From Holophagae bacterium (GTDB lineage: Bacteria; Acidobacteriota; Holophagae; Acanthopleuribacterales; Acanthopleuribacteraceae), in the NCBI GenBank assembly GCA_030429565.1, contig JAUIFE010000029.1, forward strand, positions 42,163-106,162: 64,000 nt of DNA. Reading direction: 5' to 3'. A program made the translations under genes and the position numbers. Below are positions 9,661 to 18,279 of the stretch, piece after piece. A model generated the notes under the pieces. That model saw only the letters and a list, made by a program, of their open reading frames with translations, was not told where the DNA came from and ran no database searches. Each line of letters begins with the position of its first letter. Position 1 is the first letter of the stretch.

Positions 9661-9688
9661 TTGACGCGGGCCTGAATCGCGATACAAT
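9661..9688 (+). promoter_or_regulatory. Candidate sigma-70 promoter for the tRNA-binding protein operon
   Basis: TTGACG at 9661-9666 and TACAAT at 9683-9688, separated by 16 bases. It sits 133 bases before the start of the CsaA-like gene, directly after the kinase stop codon. Confidence 0.5.
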
Positions 9689-9821
9689 GGCGGGCTCATT
9701 GACCCGAACCCGAGCCCTTAGCGGCCCCAAGCCCGATTACGGCTGCCGCCACCCGCTCACCAATAGGGATAACGAGCTTTTTTTAAACGGCTTATGCCTA
9801 CGATTGAACGAGGAGTCAACC

Positions 9822-10208
9822 ATGACCGAGGAAGTCAAAAACGCCCCGGAACAAGACGCCGAAGCCGCCGTCGACAACACCATTTCCATCGAAGATTTTA
9901 TGAAAGTGGACTTGCGTGTCGGCAAGATCCTGAGCTGCGAGCGCATTCCCAAGTCCAAAAAGTTGCTCAAAATGGAGGTCGACCTCGGTTTTGAGAAACG
10001 CCAAATTCTGGCGGGCATGGCGCCTTATTACCTGCCTGAGGAAATGCTCGGCCGCCGCGTGGTGGTTGTCGCCAACCTCAAACCCGCCAAATTGATGGGC
10101 ATCGAATCGCAAGGCATGTTGCTGGCCGCATCGCCCGAAGGCGACGGCGCCGTCCCGGCCCTGCTGACCTTGCCCGAAGGGCTCCCACTCGGCTCAAAGG
10201 TTCGCTAA
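9822..10208 (+). CDS. tRNA-binding domain protein (MetRS beta / CsaA-like)
   Basis: A 128-residue stand-alone OB-fold tRNA-binding protein. After a short acidic leader, residues 22-128 match the C-terminal domain of methionyl-tRNA synthetase: IEDFMKVDLRVGKIL, then GIESQGMLLA and a GSKVR end. In other bacteria this domain is fused to MetG or occurs free as MetG2/CsaA. Here it could supply tRNA binding in trans or act as a CsaA-type chaperone. The frame is open back to 9687, but the ATG at 9822 with a GAGGAG site and the family N-terminus fix the start. Its stop overlaps the next start (TAATG), indicating translational coupling. Confidence 0.85.
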   Translation: MTEEVKNAPEQDAEAAVDNTISIEDFMKVDLRVGKILSCERIPKSKKLLKMEVDLGFEKRQILAGMAPYYLPEEMLGRRVVVVANLKPAKLMGIESQGMLLAASPEGDGAVPALLTLPEGLPLGSKVR

Positions 10209-10858
10209 TGACCGCTCAGGCTCATGCGTCCTATGGCGAGTACTATCGCGAAGTTGAGCTGCACTGGTGCTGGCGCCGTGGCAAACAAATGATTGTGTCA
10301 CCGATCGAATTTGACGCCATGGAAAGCTGGTACCAGGCCGAGATCCCTTTACCCGTGGTGTTGCGTGCCATCGACCTGTTTATCGAAAAGAAAAACAAGT
10401 CGTCGCGCCGCAAAGGCACCTTGCTGCTGAACCAAGTTGACAGCACCGTGCAAAAAGTCCACCGCGAGTACGATATTCTCCACCAAGGCGAAGGCGAAAG
10501 CGAAGAGAACGGCGATCTTTTGGGCAAAAAACTCAAAAGCATCCAACGCCGACTCAAGAAGATGTTGCCGGAAGTCCCCGACCAGGCCGCCCTCATCGAG
10601 CACAGCATTCAAGCCCTCGCCGCCGTCGATGTGGCCGGTATCGTCGACATCGACACCATTGACGCGCGCCTCCAAGAAATTGAGAACGCGTTGATCGAAG
10701 CCTTTACCGCCGCGCTGTCAACGGAAGAACTGCAGTACATGCGCCAAGACATTGAGGAATTGCTGCCCGAGGCCGAAGAACCCAAACTCTTCGCCAAAAT
10801 GCTGCAAGACTCGGTGCGCGACCATTTCGGACTGCCACGCTTCAACCTGCTCAGTTAA
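10208..10858 (+). CDS. Hypothetical soluble protein coupled to tRNA-binding protein
   Basis: A 216-residue cytoplasmic protein that I do not recognise. The N-terminal 60 residues look like a compact helical domain (EYYREVELHWCWRRGKQ, then SPIEFDAMESWYQ). The middle is basic and serine-rich (KKNKSSRRKG) and the rest is acidic and helical with many Glu/Leu. No signal peptide or membrane segment. The start overlaps the preceding stop as TAATG, so it is made together with the tRNA-binding protein. That linkage suggests an RNA or translation role, but this is inference. Confidence 0.75.
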   Translation: MTAQAHASYGEYYREVELHWCWRRGKQMIVSPIEFDAMESWYQAEIPLPVVLRAIDLFIEKKNKSSRRKGTLLLNQVDSTVQKVHREYDILHQGEGESEENGDLLGKKLKSIQRRLKKMLPEVPDQAALIEHSIQALAAVDVAGIVDIDTIDARLQEIENALIEAFTAALSTEELQYMRQDIEELLPEAEEPKLFAKMLQDSVRDHFGLPRFNLLS

Positions 10859-10865
10859 GCGACGG

Positions 10866-12284
10866 TTACTGCAACGGTGCAAATAATCGCGCCACACTTA
10901 CCGCGAAGCGGAACCAAAACGGCCGCTCGCGGTAGGATTTCGCCGTAACCCGGCGACTCTGAGCCAAATCAGCCGCCAGCATTTTTTGCACCTGGTCGGC
11001 AAAGTCACGGTCCAAAAACAGCAGTGTCAATTCGAAGTTTAGAAAAAAAGAGCGGTAGTCAAAGTTGGCGGTGCCGACGGCGGTTAGATGATCGTCGACC
11101 AACAGGACTTTTTGGTGCAGAAAGCCAGGACGGTAGCGGTAGAACTTCACACCGACCCCGTCCAGCTCATTGATGTAAGCAAAGGAAGACAGGTAAACCG
11201 CAAGGTGATCAGCGCGTTGCGGCAAAATGACGCGAACATCGACGCCGCGCACCGCCGCCAATTTGAGCGCGGCAATAATCGCCTCGTCGGGCACAAAATA
11301 CGGACTGGCGATCCACAAACGTTGATGCGCACTGTTAATCAAATCGAGAAACATTAAATGGCAGGTGGCGTGATCGTCGGCTGGTCCGGTCGGCAAGGTC
11401 AACACCCTTGTGCCTGGCTGCGCCGCGCTCTGCAAGTGCGGCTCAAACACGAGCCGTTCCCCGGTCGCCCAATGCCAATCCTCGAGAAATGCCAATTGGA
11501 GACAGGCCACCGCCGGCCCGCGCAAATGGCAATGGGTATCGCGCCACGGGCCGAAGGTGGGGTTCTTGCCTAAATAGTCATCGCCCACATTGTGACCACC
11601 GACGAACGCGTCGATTCCGTCGACAATGACCAACTTGCGGTGGTTGCGAAAGTTGATTTGAAAGCGCTTCCCCAAACCGCGCACCGTGGTGAACGACGCA
11701 ACCCGAACACCGGCCTGGGTGAGGAGCGACCACTGAGCGCGACCAAATTGGTGACTGCCGATGCTGTCGTAAATCAGCAACACGCGAACCCCGCGACGTG
11801 CACACGCCGCCAAACGCTCGCAGAACGCCATACCGAGGGGGTCGTTGTGGATGGCAAAAAACTGAACCCACAGTGAATGTTCAGCGCGGTCAAAGGCGGC
11901 AAACAGGGCATTGAAGGTCGCCTCGCCATCGATTAGCAGCGCAACACGCCCCCCGCGCAACCAGGGCGATTGTGCCAAGCGCATGAGACCAGGGAAAGCC
12001 GTTTCTCGGGAGGGCGTCACCGCGTGAAATCGCGCCAACTGTTCCTGCAAGCGCTTGGCTTGGGCGTACAAGCGCAGATCATCGCGCCGCCGCGCCGCGA
12101 CATAGCCGTGAAAACGTCGCTCGCCGAACACCCAAAAGACCGGCAATGCCAGATAGGGGAACACCGCCAAAGCCAAAGCCCAGGCAATCGCGCCCTGGGG
12201 CGAACGGTCGGCCATCACGACGCGAATCGCGGTCAACAACCCCAGTCCATGAATGAGCAACAAAGCCCACATCGCTAAACTCAC
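10866..12284 (-). CDS. cls: Cardiolipin synthase (phospholipase D family)
   Basis: A 472-residue enzyme that joins two phosphatidylglycerols into cardiolipin at the inner membrane. Two N-terminal transmembrane helices (PLDc_N type) are followed by two HKD motifs: HRKLVIVD beginning at His215, and HQKVLLVD beginning at His390. The GG/GT-N-D-R context expected for PLD enzymes follows each. The open frame starts at a TTG at 12302, but those codons contain the Shine-Dalgarno GGAGG. The GTG at 12284, nine bases after it, is the likely start. It is convergent with the preceding operon, only 7 bases from its stop, with no obvious terminator between them. Confidence 0.93.
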   Translation of the reverse strand: MSLAMWALLLIHGLGLLTAIRVVMADRSPQGAIAWALALAVFPYLALPVFWVFGERRFHGYVAARRRDDLRLYAQAKRLQEQLARFHAVTPSRETAFPGLMRLAQSPWLRGGRVALLIDGEATFNALFAAFDRAEHSLWVQFFAIHNDPLGMAFCERLAACARRGVRVLLIYDSIGSHQFGRAQWSLLTQAGVRVASFTTVRGLGKRFQINFRNHRKLVIVDGIDAFVGGHNVGDDYLGKNPTFGPWRDTHCHLRGPAVACLQLAFLEDWHWATGERLVFEPHLQSAAQPGTRVLTLPTGPADDHATCHLMFLDLINSAHQRLWIASPYFVPDEAIIAALKLAAVRGVDVRVILPQRADHLAVYLSSFAYINELDGVGVKFYRYRPGFLHQKVLLVDDHLTAVGTANFDYRSFFLNFELTLLFLDRDFADQVQKMLAADLAQSRRVTAKSYRERPFWFRFAVSVARLFAPLQ

Positions 12285-12579
12285 AGCCCCGTCCCTCCGC
12301 AAAAAATATTCTACAGCAACGGTTTAACCCATGGATATGCCGTCTTTTCATTTGTTGCTCGGCCGCTTTGGGCCACCGCGGCATGATCCCTTGTGTAAGA
12401 CGGCCTCAACCCCGGCCACCTTGCCGAGGTCGGCCCACGTCGTTCGTCTCCCGCCCAGCCGGCGTAATTTGTGCTAGTTTGGACCCTGTCTTTTTATTGG
12501 TTAACCAGATGACGGATCCGAGATTGCGGCGCCACAACGCCCCCAACCGGAGCCTTGGACGGGAAAGGATCGTTAGACC

Positions 12580-13341
12580 ATGCTTCTTTTGCTGAGTTTG
12601 ATTCACCTGGCTTTAAACCCAACCCAAAACGAGCGCGCCTTTCCACTTCACGAACAGCGCGCCGAAACTCAAAAATGGCTCTCATTTCTTCTGATCGAAC
12701 GCGAGGACCAAACCCGCGAAGCGCTGGCCCGCGCCGAACACTTTGTGCCAATGCTGCGCCCTGTTTTTCGCGATGAAGGCGTGCCCGAGGACCTGGTTTG
12801 GTTGGCGCTTATCGAAAGCTCGTTCCGCAACGACGCCGAAAGCCCCACCGGCGCGGTCGGTATGTTTCAATTCAAACAGGAAACCGCCAACGCCTTCGGT
12901 CTGGTCGTGCGCGGCCGCACCGATCAGCGCCTGCAACCGATCCAATCCGCGCGCGCCGCCGCCCGCTACCTGCGCTACCTGCGCGCGAAGTTCGCCAGTT
13001 GGGATTTGGTGTTGGCCGCCTACAACCTGGGTGAAGGGGATTTGCGGCGCACCATGCTGGCGCGCGACAGCGAAACCTGGGAAGATGTGCGGCCTTACCT
13101 ACGTGAGGAAACCCAGAACTACGTAGAGAAAATTCGCGCCGCCGCCATCATCGGCAACCGCCACCTAGCCGAACGCGGGCCGGCCCCGACCACGCGCCAC
13201 ACCGTCGCCAAGGGCGATACGCTGTTTGCCATCGCGCGCACTTATAACGTCTCGCTGGAGGCATTGCGCCAACTCAACGGCCTAAACGGCAACCATATCA
13301 GCCCCGGCCAAAGCCTGACAATCCCGCGCACAACACCTTAA
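12580..13341 (+). CDS. Lytic transglycosylase with LysM domain (MltD-like)
   Basis: A 253-residue periplasmic peptidoglycan lytic transglycosylase. A short hydrophobic N-terminus (about residues 1-12) may act as signal. The SLT domain has catalytic Glu79 in ALIESSF, the GAVGMFQF motif and AAYNLGEG, as in MltD. One LysM domain (about 206-250, with VAKGDTLFAIARTYNVS) anchors it to peptidoglycan. It is shorter than E. coli MltD (452 residues), which has two LysM repeats. The ATG is preceded by GAAAGGA. Monocistronic; a tRNA-His gene follows about 100 bases downstream. Confidence 0.92.
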   Translation: MLLLLSLIHLALNPTQNERAFPLHEQRAETQKWLSFLLIEREDQTREALARAEHFVPMLRPVFRDEGVPEDLVWLALIESSFRNDAESPTGAVGMFQFKQETANAFGLVVRGRTDQRLQPIQSARAAARYLRYLRAKFASWDLVLAAYNLGEGDLRRTMLARDSETWEDVRPYLREETQNYVEKIRAAAIIGNRHLAERGPAPTTRHTVAKGDTLFAIARTYNVSLEALRQLNGLNGNHISPGQSLTIPRTTP

Positions 13342-13441
13342 AAACCTCTCCTCAATAGACTTAACCACTAAATCGATTCTTGTGTTTTTTTTACTTGTCA
13401 CTCATAAGCCTTTCATGTATCCTTTGGCCTTGTTCGACTAT

Positions 13442-13514
13442 GGAGGGTGTAGCTCAGTGGTAGAGCTCCGGATTGTGGCTCCGGTGGTCGAGGGTTCAAT
13501 CCCCTTCACTCTCC
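13442..13514 (+). tRNA. tRNA-His (anticodon GTG)
   Basis: A full cloverleaf can be drawn: acceptor GAGGGTG with CACTCTC (one G-U pair), D-arm GCTC..GAGC, anticodon stem CCGGA/TCCGG around TTGTGGC with anticodon GTG, and T-arm with loop TTCAATC. The extra G at 13442 pairs with discriminator C at 13514, the G-1:C73 pair diagnostic of histidine tRNA. CCA is not encoded. A strong terminator follows at once. Confidence 0.97.
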
Positions 13515-13517
13515 CTT

Positions 13518-13547
13518 AAAAAAGCCGGCTTAACCGCCGGCTTTTTT
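13518..13547 (+). terminator. Rho-independent terminator after tRNA-His
   Basis: An A6 run and GCCGGC (13524-13529), a 6-base loop, then GCCGGC (13536-13541) and a T6 tract. The A and T runs extend the stem to 12 bp. Confidence 0.93.
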
Positions 13548-13760
13548 ATTTTCCGGCAACAACACAGCGCCGCTACGCGCAAGGTGCAACCGGCCCCCTT
13601 TTTTTTCGGCAAGCCGCCGACGGCCCCCCACGCGCGATGCAACCAATTCCAACAGCAGGCCTTGGCACGCCCCTGTTTTTTTAACGCATTCCCCACCTGG
13701 CTCCGTGTATAATTTGAATTATTGACACACGCGTCACTTTTAACTCTTCCGGAGGAAACC

Positions 13761-14819
13761 ATGCGTTGGTGGGAATTCGGCTTCTTCGCCCTGATTGTAC
13801 CGGTCATCTTCTTTGCCGGTTATCACGCCGGCGGCTACTGGCACTTGGCCACGCCCCTATTTGTCTTTGGGTTGGTCCCCTGCCTCGATCATATTATCGG
13901 CCGCGACACCCGCAATCTCGAAGAGGCACAGTACAAGGTGCTTAAGGACGAACGTAGCTTTCGTTTGCTCACCATGGGTTTTGTTCCCATCCAGTGGAGC
14001 GTCGCCGTCGGCGGCGCTTGGGCCATGAGTTGGACCACCCAACCTTGGTGGGTCGTGCCCTTGGCCGCACTCGCCGCGGGCATGGTCACCGGCGCACTCG
14101 GCATCACGTTGGCCCACGAGCTTGGCCATCGCAATAACCGTTTCGAACAAACCATGGCCAAGTTACTGTTGGCACCGGTGTGTTATCTCCACTTTATTAT
14201 TGAACACAACCACGGTCATCACGCCAACGTGGCAACCCCCAAGGACCCGGCAACGGCACGCCTCGGTGAGTCGCTCTACTACTTCGTGGCCCGCTCCATT
14301 ATCGGTAGTTACCAACATGCCTGGACCCTTGAAACCCGTCGCTTGCGCCGCAAGAACCTACCGCTGTTTTCCTATCACAATGCCATGATCGGGTACAGTT
14401 TGTCCCCGCTGCTCTTCGCGGTGGCGGCCTGGCTGCTGGGTGGTTTTCCTGGACTGTTTTTCTTTTTGCTGCAGGCCTTGATCGCGGTAATTCTGTTGGA
14501 AATGGTCAACTACATCGAACACTACGGTCTGCAACGACGACAGCTTGAAGACGGCCGCTATGAGAAGGTCGGCCCGCGCCACTCATGGAATGCCGATCAT
14601 TGGCTGACCAACCGATTCCTATTCCACCTACAACGCCATTCCGACCATCACGCCAACCCGACCCGCCGTTACCAAACCCTACGTCACTTCGACGAAAGCC
14701 CGCAGCTCCCCACCGGTTATGCGGGAATGATATTATTAGCTCTGGTTCCACCACTTTGGCGAAAAGTGATGGATCCACTTGTTTTTGCGCACCAAGAAAA
14801 ATGGGGTGGTGGCATTTAA
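13761..14819 (+). CDS. alkB: Alkane 1-monooxygenase, AlkB family
   Basis: A 352-residue integral membrane di-iron hydroxylase. All histidine boxes of AlkB are present: HELGHR from His119, EHNHGHH about 30 residues later, the NYIEHYGL segment, and LQRHSDHH with His293. About six hydrophobic helices hold the site at the membrane. The family hydroxylates terminal carbons of medium-chain alkanes using rubredoxin or ferredoxin electrons. The GGAGGAAACC before the ATG at 13761 defines the start. A TATAAT box lies at 13708-13713. No rubredoxin, rubredoxin reductase or AlkS regulator is nearby, so electron partners are elsewhere and the true substrate could be another alkyl chain. Confidence 0.92.
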   Translation: MRWWEFGFFALIVPVIFFAGYHAGGYWHLATPLFVFGLVPCLDHIIGRDTRNLEEAQYKVLKDERSFRLLTMGFVPIQWSVAVGGAWAMSWTTQPWWVVPLAALAAGMVTGALGITLAHELGHRNNRFEQTMAKLLLAPVCYLHFIIEHNHGHHANVATPKDPATARLGESLYYFVARSIIGSYQHAWTLETRRLRRKNLPLFSYHNAMIGYSLSPLLFAVAAWLLGGFPGLFFFLLQALIAVILLEMVNYIEHYGLQRRQLEDGRYEKVGPRHSWNADHWLTNRFLFHLQRHSDHHANPTRRYQTLRHFDESPQLPTGYAGMILLALVPPLWRKVMDPLVFAHQEKWGGGI

Positions 14820-14840
14820 CCGCCCCCACGAGGCGGTACC

Positions 14841-15758
14841 ATGAAAGTTGCAATCGGCGGAGCCAGCGGCCTGATTGGCAAACGTTTGGTTCAACATCTT
14901 CAGTCGCAGGGCTTCCATCTCTACCAACTTGTGCGGCCAGGACGATCTCATACCGGCTTTGACGGCGTGTCGACGATTGTGTGGAATCCATCGAGCGGCG
15001 ACCTAGATCCCGAACAGATGGAAGGCCTAGATGCGGTGATCCACCTCGGCGGCGAGCCAATCACAGGAACCTGGACGGAAACAAAAAAACGGCGCATCCT
15101 CGATAGTCGTGTCAAAAGCACGCGCCTGCTCGCCGAAACCATCGCCGGCTTGGAACGACCACCACGGGTTTTTGCCTGTGCTTCCGCCATCGGCTATTAC
15201 GATCAAACCAATTACACCAAACCCCAAGACGAGAACGCCCCCAAAGGCGAAGGGTTTTTGGCCGAGGTCGGCGCGGCCTGGGAGGCCGCCACCGAGCCGG
15301 CAAAAACGGCCGGTGTTCGCGTGGTTAACATGCGTATTGGCATTGTGTTGGATAAACAGGGCGGCGCCCTTAAAGAACTGCTTACCCCCTTTAAAATGGG
15401 CGTTGGCGGTGTCGTCGGTAACGGTAAACAAGTCATGAGTTGGATTACCACCGACGACGTGGTGCGCGCTATTACCTTCTGCGTCACCAACCAAAGTCTC
15501 AACGGTCCGGTCAACTTGGTCGCACCGGACGCCGCCAGCAATCAGCGCTTCACCAAAATGTTGGGCAAGCTTTTGAAGCGCCCAACCATCCTGCCGGTCC
15601 CCGGTTTCGCGATTGGTCTACTGTTTGGTGAAATGGGCCGCACGCTGATCCTTTCGGGCGCGCACGTGGTGCCCCGCAAACTCGAGGAGGCCGGTTTTCA
15701 TTTTAAGACCGCCGGTTTAGAAGCAGGCCTAAAACACGCGCTGTTCCACGCATCCTAA
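14841..15758 (+). CDS. TIGR01777-family NAD(P)-binding epimerase (YfcH/SDR39U1)
   Basis: A 305-residue atypical SDR. It has the Rossmann glycine motif GGASGLIGKRL at residues 6-16, the acidic NLGGEP-like block as HLGGEPITG, and the SAIGYY catalytic region, all typical of the TIGR01777 group (E. coli YfcH, human SDR39U1). No reaction is established for the family. It follows alkB by 21 bases on the same strand and is probably co-transcribed. A second, decayed version of this domain occurs at 41402-42742. Confidence 0.9.
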   Translation: MKVAIGGASGLIGKRLVQHLQSQGFHLYQLVRPGRSHTGFDGVSTIVWNPSSGDLDPEQMEGLDAVIHLGGEPITGTWTETKKRRILDSRVKSTRLLAETIAGLERPPRVFACASAIGYYDQTNYTKPQDENAPKGEGFLAEVGAAWEAATEPAKTAGVRVVNMRIGIVLDKQGGALKELLTPFKMGVGGVVGNGKQVMSWITTDDVVRAITFCVTNQSLNGPVNLVAPDAASNQRFTKMLGKLLKRPTILPVPGFAIGLLFGEMGRTLILSGAHVVPRKLEEAGFHFKTAGLEAGLKHALFHAS

Positions 15759-15767
15759 GGACGCCCC

Positions 15768-15947
15768 TCAGGACTTGATGGCGAGATCGCCCAAGATGCG
15801 GGCCCACAACAGCGAGAAAGACCGCGTGAGGCCGTCAGCAGGATGAAACCACGTGCGGCCATGGTCGGCCCCGGACCAAATGGCTTCGCACCCGTCCTTA
15901 TCATTCCAATCAACCACCCTGACGGCACGTTCTCGGTGAGAACACAA
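15768..15947 (-). CDS. Possible small or remnant ORF, unknown
   Basis: A 59-codon minus-strand frame from a TTG at 15947 to a TGA at 15768-15770. The C-terminal two thirds read like real protein (for example CEAIWSGADHGRTWFHP, then a Leu-rich end), yet there is no Shine-Dalgarno site and a stop lies just upstream. It could be the 3' end of a lost gene or chance. The rest of the 426-base gap (15759-16184) shows nothing further except a small TGACG/CGTCA palindrome at 16026-16039. Confidence 0.25.
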   Translation of the reverse strand: MCSHRERAVRVVDWNDKDGCEAIWSGADHGRTWFHPADGLTRSFSLLWARILGDLAIKS

Positions 15948-16184
15948 AGAGTAAAGTTACAACCACCTTAACATTCAAACCCATCTATCTTATTATCAGC
16001 AAGGTATCTCAGAACAGCGGCAAATGACGATAACGTCACACCCTCACCCTGAGATCACCCAACACCGTTTCACAGCGGCACAGACCGGTCCGAGAGCGTG
16101 AGAAAAATCGCGCCGTGGCCGCTCCGTACTTGCGCCGACTCTGCCGACACGCAAGAATAGCTTTGAATATGAATGGGATGTTCT

Positions 16185-16736
16185 ATGCGCCGCTCTCTTC
16201 TCGTGCTAATCGTAATCGCCCTCTGTTTCGTTTCTTGTAGTACGCCGATCACCTGCTCGCCAGACGAGCTACAGACCTGCCTCGAGCCACAACAGATTGC
16301 GCAACTCACCACTTTCAGCGACAACCCGCAGGTTGAATGCGGTCTGCCTCTAGGTTTTGAACAGGGGCCGACGAACCGTGACAACGAAACCATCCGCACC
16401 TGGTACGAAGAGACAGTGGCCCAAATCCCCGTTCTAGAACAGGCCTGGCGCGAGGCCGGGATTGATGTGGCCCAACGCGCCCGCTGTGCCTTTGCCATTC
16501 GCCACCTGGCCCGGATTCGCGCACGCGAGGCAATGCCCGACCAAAGCCAAGTGCAGAAACTGCAAGAGCGCGACCAGCGCAAGTACGGCCATCCCGACGG
16601 CCCAACGTTTTGCTGGTTAGTCGTCAAGAACTGCCGTGAGGGCAAGTCCGGTGACGCTGTATTCGCCGCAATTATCGAAAGCGCGGCCCGAACCAATCCG
16701 GCCTTCCACAAAGAACGCAAGGCTCCCAACCCATGA
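16185..16736 (+). CDS. Hypothetical lipoprotein
   Basis: A 183-residue secreted protein. A basic start (MRRS) and a hydrophobic run lead to a likely lipobox ending FVSC, giving a mature protein anchored at about Cys18. Several further Cys in the mature part (CSPDELQTC, ECG, FCW, KNC) suggest disulfides in the periplasm. I recognise no domain. An upstream in-frame ATG at 16173 exists, but the ATG at 16185 sits five bases after GGGA and begins the signal peptide properly. Its stop overlaps the next start by 4 bases (ATGA), so the two are coupled. Confidence 0.7.
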   Translation: MRRSLLVLIVIALCFVSCSTPITCSPDELQTCLEPQQIAQLTTFSDNPQVECGLPLGFEQGPTNRDNETIRTWYEETVAQIPVLEQAWREAGIDVAQRARCAFAIRHLARIRAREAMPDQSQVQKLQERDQRKYGHPDGPTFCWLVVKNCREGKSGDAVFAAIIESAARTNPAFHKERKAPNP

Positions 16737-16975
16737 CACGTCCCGCTTGGTTCACCCCGGTGGGCCGGACCTTGGGCATTTGCGGCACCCTTTCCCTTGT
16801 GGCGGGTGTGGCGCTGTACGGGCGGCGCGCGCTGACCGGCGAGGGTTCGATGCTGCTTGTTTTTGTATTGATCATGGCCGCATTGGGCTTCTTCAACGCC
16901 GTCACGGTCCTCGCCAAACACTTGGATCGACGGGATTCATCAAAGACAGGCGACGACCGTTCACCCCATCTCTAA
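16733..16975 (+). CDS. Small two-helix membrane protein, hypothetical
   Basis: An 80-residue protein with hydrophobic helices at about residues 10-28 and 41-61 and a charged C-terminal tail. The start overlaps the stop of the lipoprotein gene by ATGA, and its 3' end overlaps the convergent coiled-coil gene by 15 bases. No family recognised. The coupling to the lipoprotein suggests a joint envelope role. Confidence 0.65.
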   Translation: MTRPAWFTPVGRTLGICGTLSLVAGVALYGRRALTGEGSMLLVFVLIMAALGFFNAVTVLAKHLDRRDSSKTGDDRSPHL

Positions 16976-17905
16976 TTCAAGGCAGCGTTTGCGGTAGTAG
17001 TCGAGCTTGCTTTCAATTTGGGACATGGTGTCGCGCAATTGCTTGACCTTCTCAGGGGTGATCCCGGCGTAGGCTGCACGCAACGCATCCAGTTGCTCTT
17101 TGGCACGCTGGGCGTCTTCCTTGGCTTTCTCAAATTCGGTTTTCATGCGCCGCTGCTCATCACGTTGTTTGCGAATATGCCCAATGCGCAAGTTAGATCG
17201 CGTGGCCAATTCACGCACCAAGTCGTCGTTTTCTTCTTCAAGGTGGAAAATCGTCTGCTCAAAGTCAACGCAGGTCGCAATGTAATCTTCCTGAACCTGG
17301 CCGAAGGTTTTAAACAGATCCTGATAGGCATCGGAAAGACTGCGGTACTCCGTTTCTTGTTCGGTCACAATTTGGTGCAGCGCCGCCAGCTCCTGATCGT
17401 GATCCATGTCGCGCTCACGCACGCGCGCCAGTTGATCGCGCAGGGTTTTCACTTTTTCTTCCAACTGCTCGGCATAAATGCGTTTCTCATCCAACGCATC
17501 CAACAACATCTTCGATTGCGGGTTGTCTTTGTTACGCAGGCGTTCCTCAACGGCAATTTGGTGAACCCACATGCGCAAGTGGGTCGGCAACACCCGGTAC
17601 CGCAACAATTCCTGAAAATGATCGGGCTGATTGTAGATCAAACCCAAAAAGCCGAGATCACTCTCGCGAATTTTGATCGGTACCAAGGCCAGAAAAAGCA
17701 CGGCGTTTTTGTCTTGGCGCATTTGAAAAAATCGAATTTCAGTGAAGTAATCGTCTGGTTTCGATTGAAATAATTTATTGAGAAACTGGCGCAGTTGCGT
17801 GGAGGGTTTATCGCCGACCCAGCTCTCCCCTTGTTTGTTGAAGAGGAAACATTGTTGCAGTTTCAGCTCCTGCGCAAGCCGGGTTGTGATCGGGTTCAGA
17901 TCCAT
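16961..17905 (-). CDS. Hypothetical protein with GAF-like N-terminus and long coiled coil
   Basis: A 314-residue cytoplasmic protein. The first 120 residues (mixed strands and helices, including FLALVPIKI and LGFLGLIYN) look like a small sensory domain of GAF or roadblock type, but this is only an impression. From about residue 140 to the end it is almost all heptad-like helix rich in Glu, Arg, Leu and Gln. The ATG at 17905 follows AGGTGAG by 7 bases; an in-frame GTG at 17917 would overlap that site. No operon partner. Confidence 0.65.
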   Translation of the reverse strand: MDLNPITTRLAQELKLQQCFLFNKQGESWVGDKPSTQLRQFLNKLFQSKPDDYFTEIRFFQMRQDKNAVLFLALVPIKIRESDLGFLGLIYNQPDHFQELLRYRVLPTHLRMWVHQIAVEERLRNKDNPQSKMLLDALDEKRIYAEQLEEKVKTLRDQLARVRERDMDHDQELAALHQIVTEQETEYRSLSDAYQDLFKTFGQVQEDYIATCVDFEQTIFHLEEENDDLVRELATRSNLRIGHIRKQRDEQRRMKTEFEKAKEDAQRAKEQLDALRAAYAGITPEKVKQLRDTMSQIESKLDYYRKRCLELEMG

Positions 17906-18279
17906 AAAGCCACTCACCTTTCGTTCATCAAAGGATGCGCCGGACGAGGAAACAAAGCAAGATCAACGATCTGAGCCAGAATCAAAGGCCGTGGTCCACC
18001 AGCGGCCGGCTGGGCACGAAGATCTCATTCAAAACCAAGGTATATGAGGCAAATTATAACCGAGTCGCGGCCATGCGGCGACCACAAGCGCAACCTTCAG
18101 GCGAGAAGCAAAAGAGGCGAGGACGATCGCAATCACCCTCACCTCTTCAAACAACTCTTTTCAATAGACTTATCCATCGACAGAACGAAAAACATTCACC
18201 GTAGCACGTTCACTTTACCCTGAGCACGACGACGGTGGCGCTTTGCGCTGTGCACCGTCGGCCACCGGAATCGAACCCT
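17906..18279. other. Intergenic region
   Basis: 374 bases between the coiled-coil gene and the 3' end of acs. I see no gene. A GC-rich imperfect hairpin (arms 18229-18236 and 18253-18260) lies 20 bases beyond the acs stop. It may help end acs transcription, although no T-tract follows on the minus strand. Confidence 0.45.

Noticed and set aside
18262..18279. A tRNA T-arm-like sequence (GGTTCGATTCC on the minus strand) just after the acs stop
   Set aside because: No anticodon arm, D-arm or acceptor partner can be drawn on either side, so it is not a tRNA gene. A tRNA relic or chance is possible.
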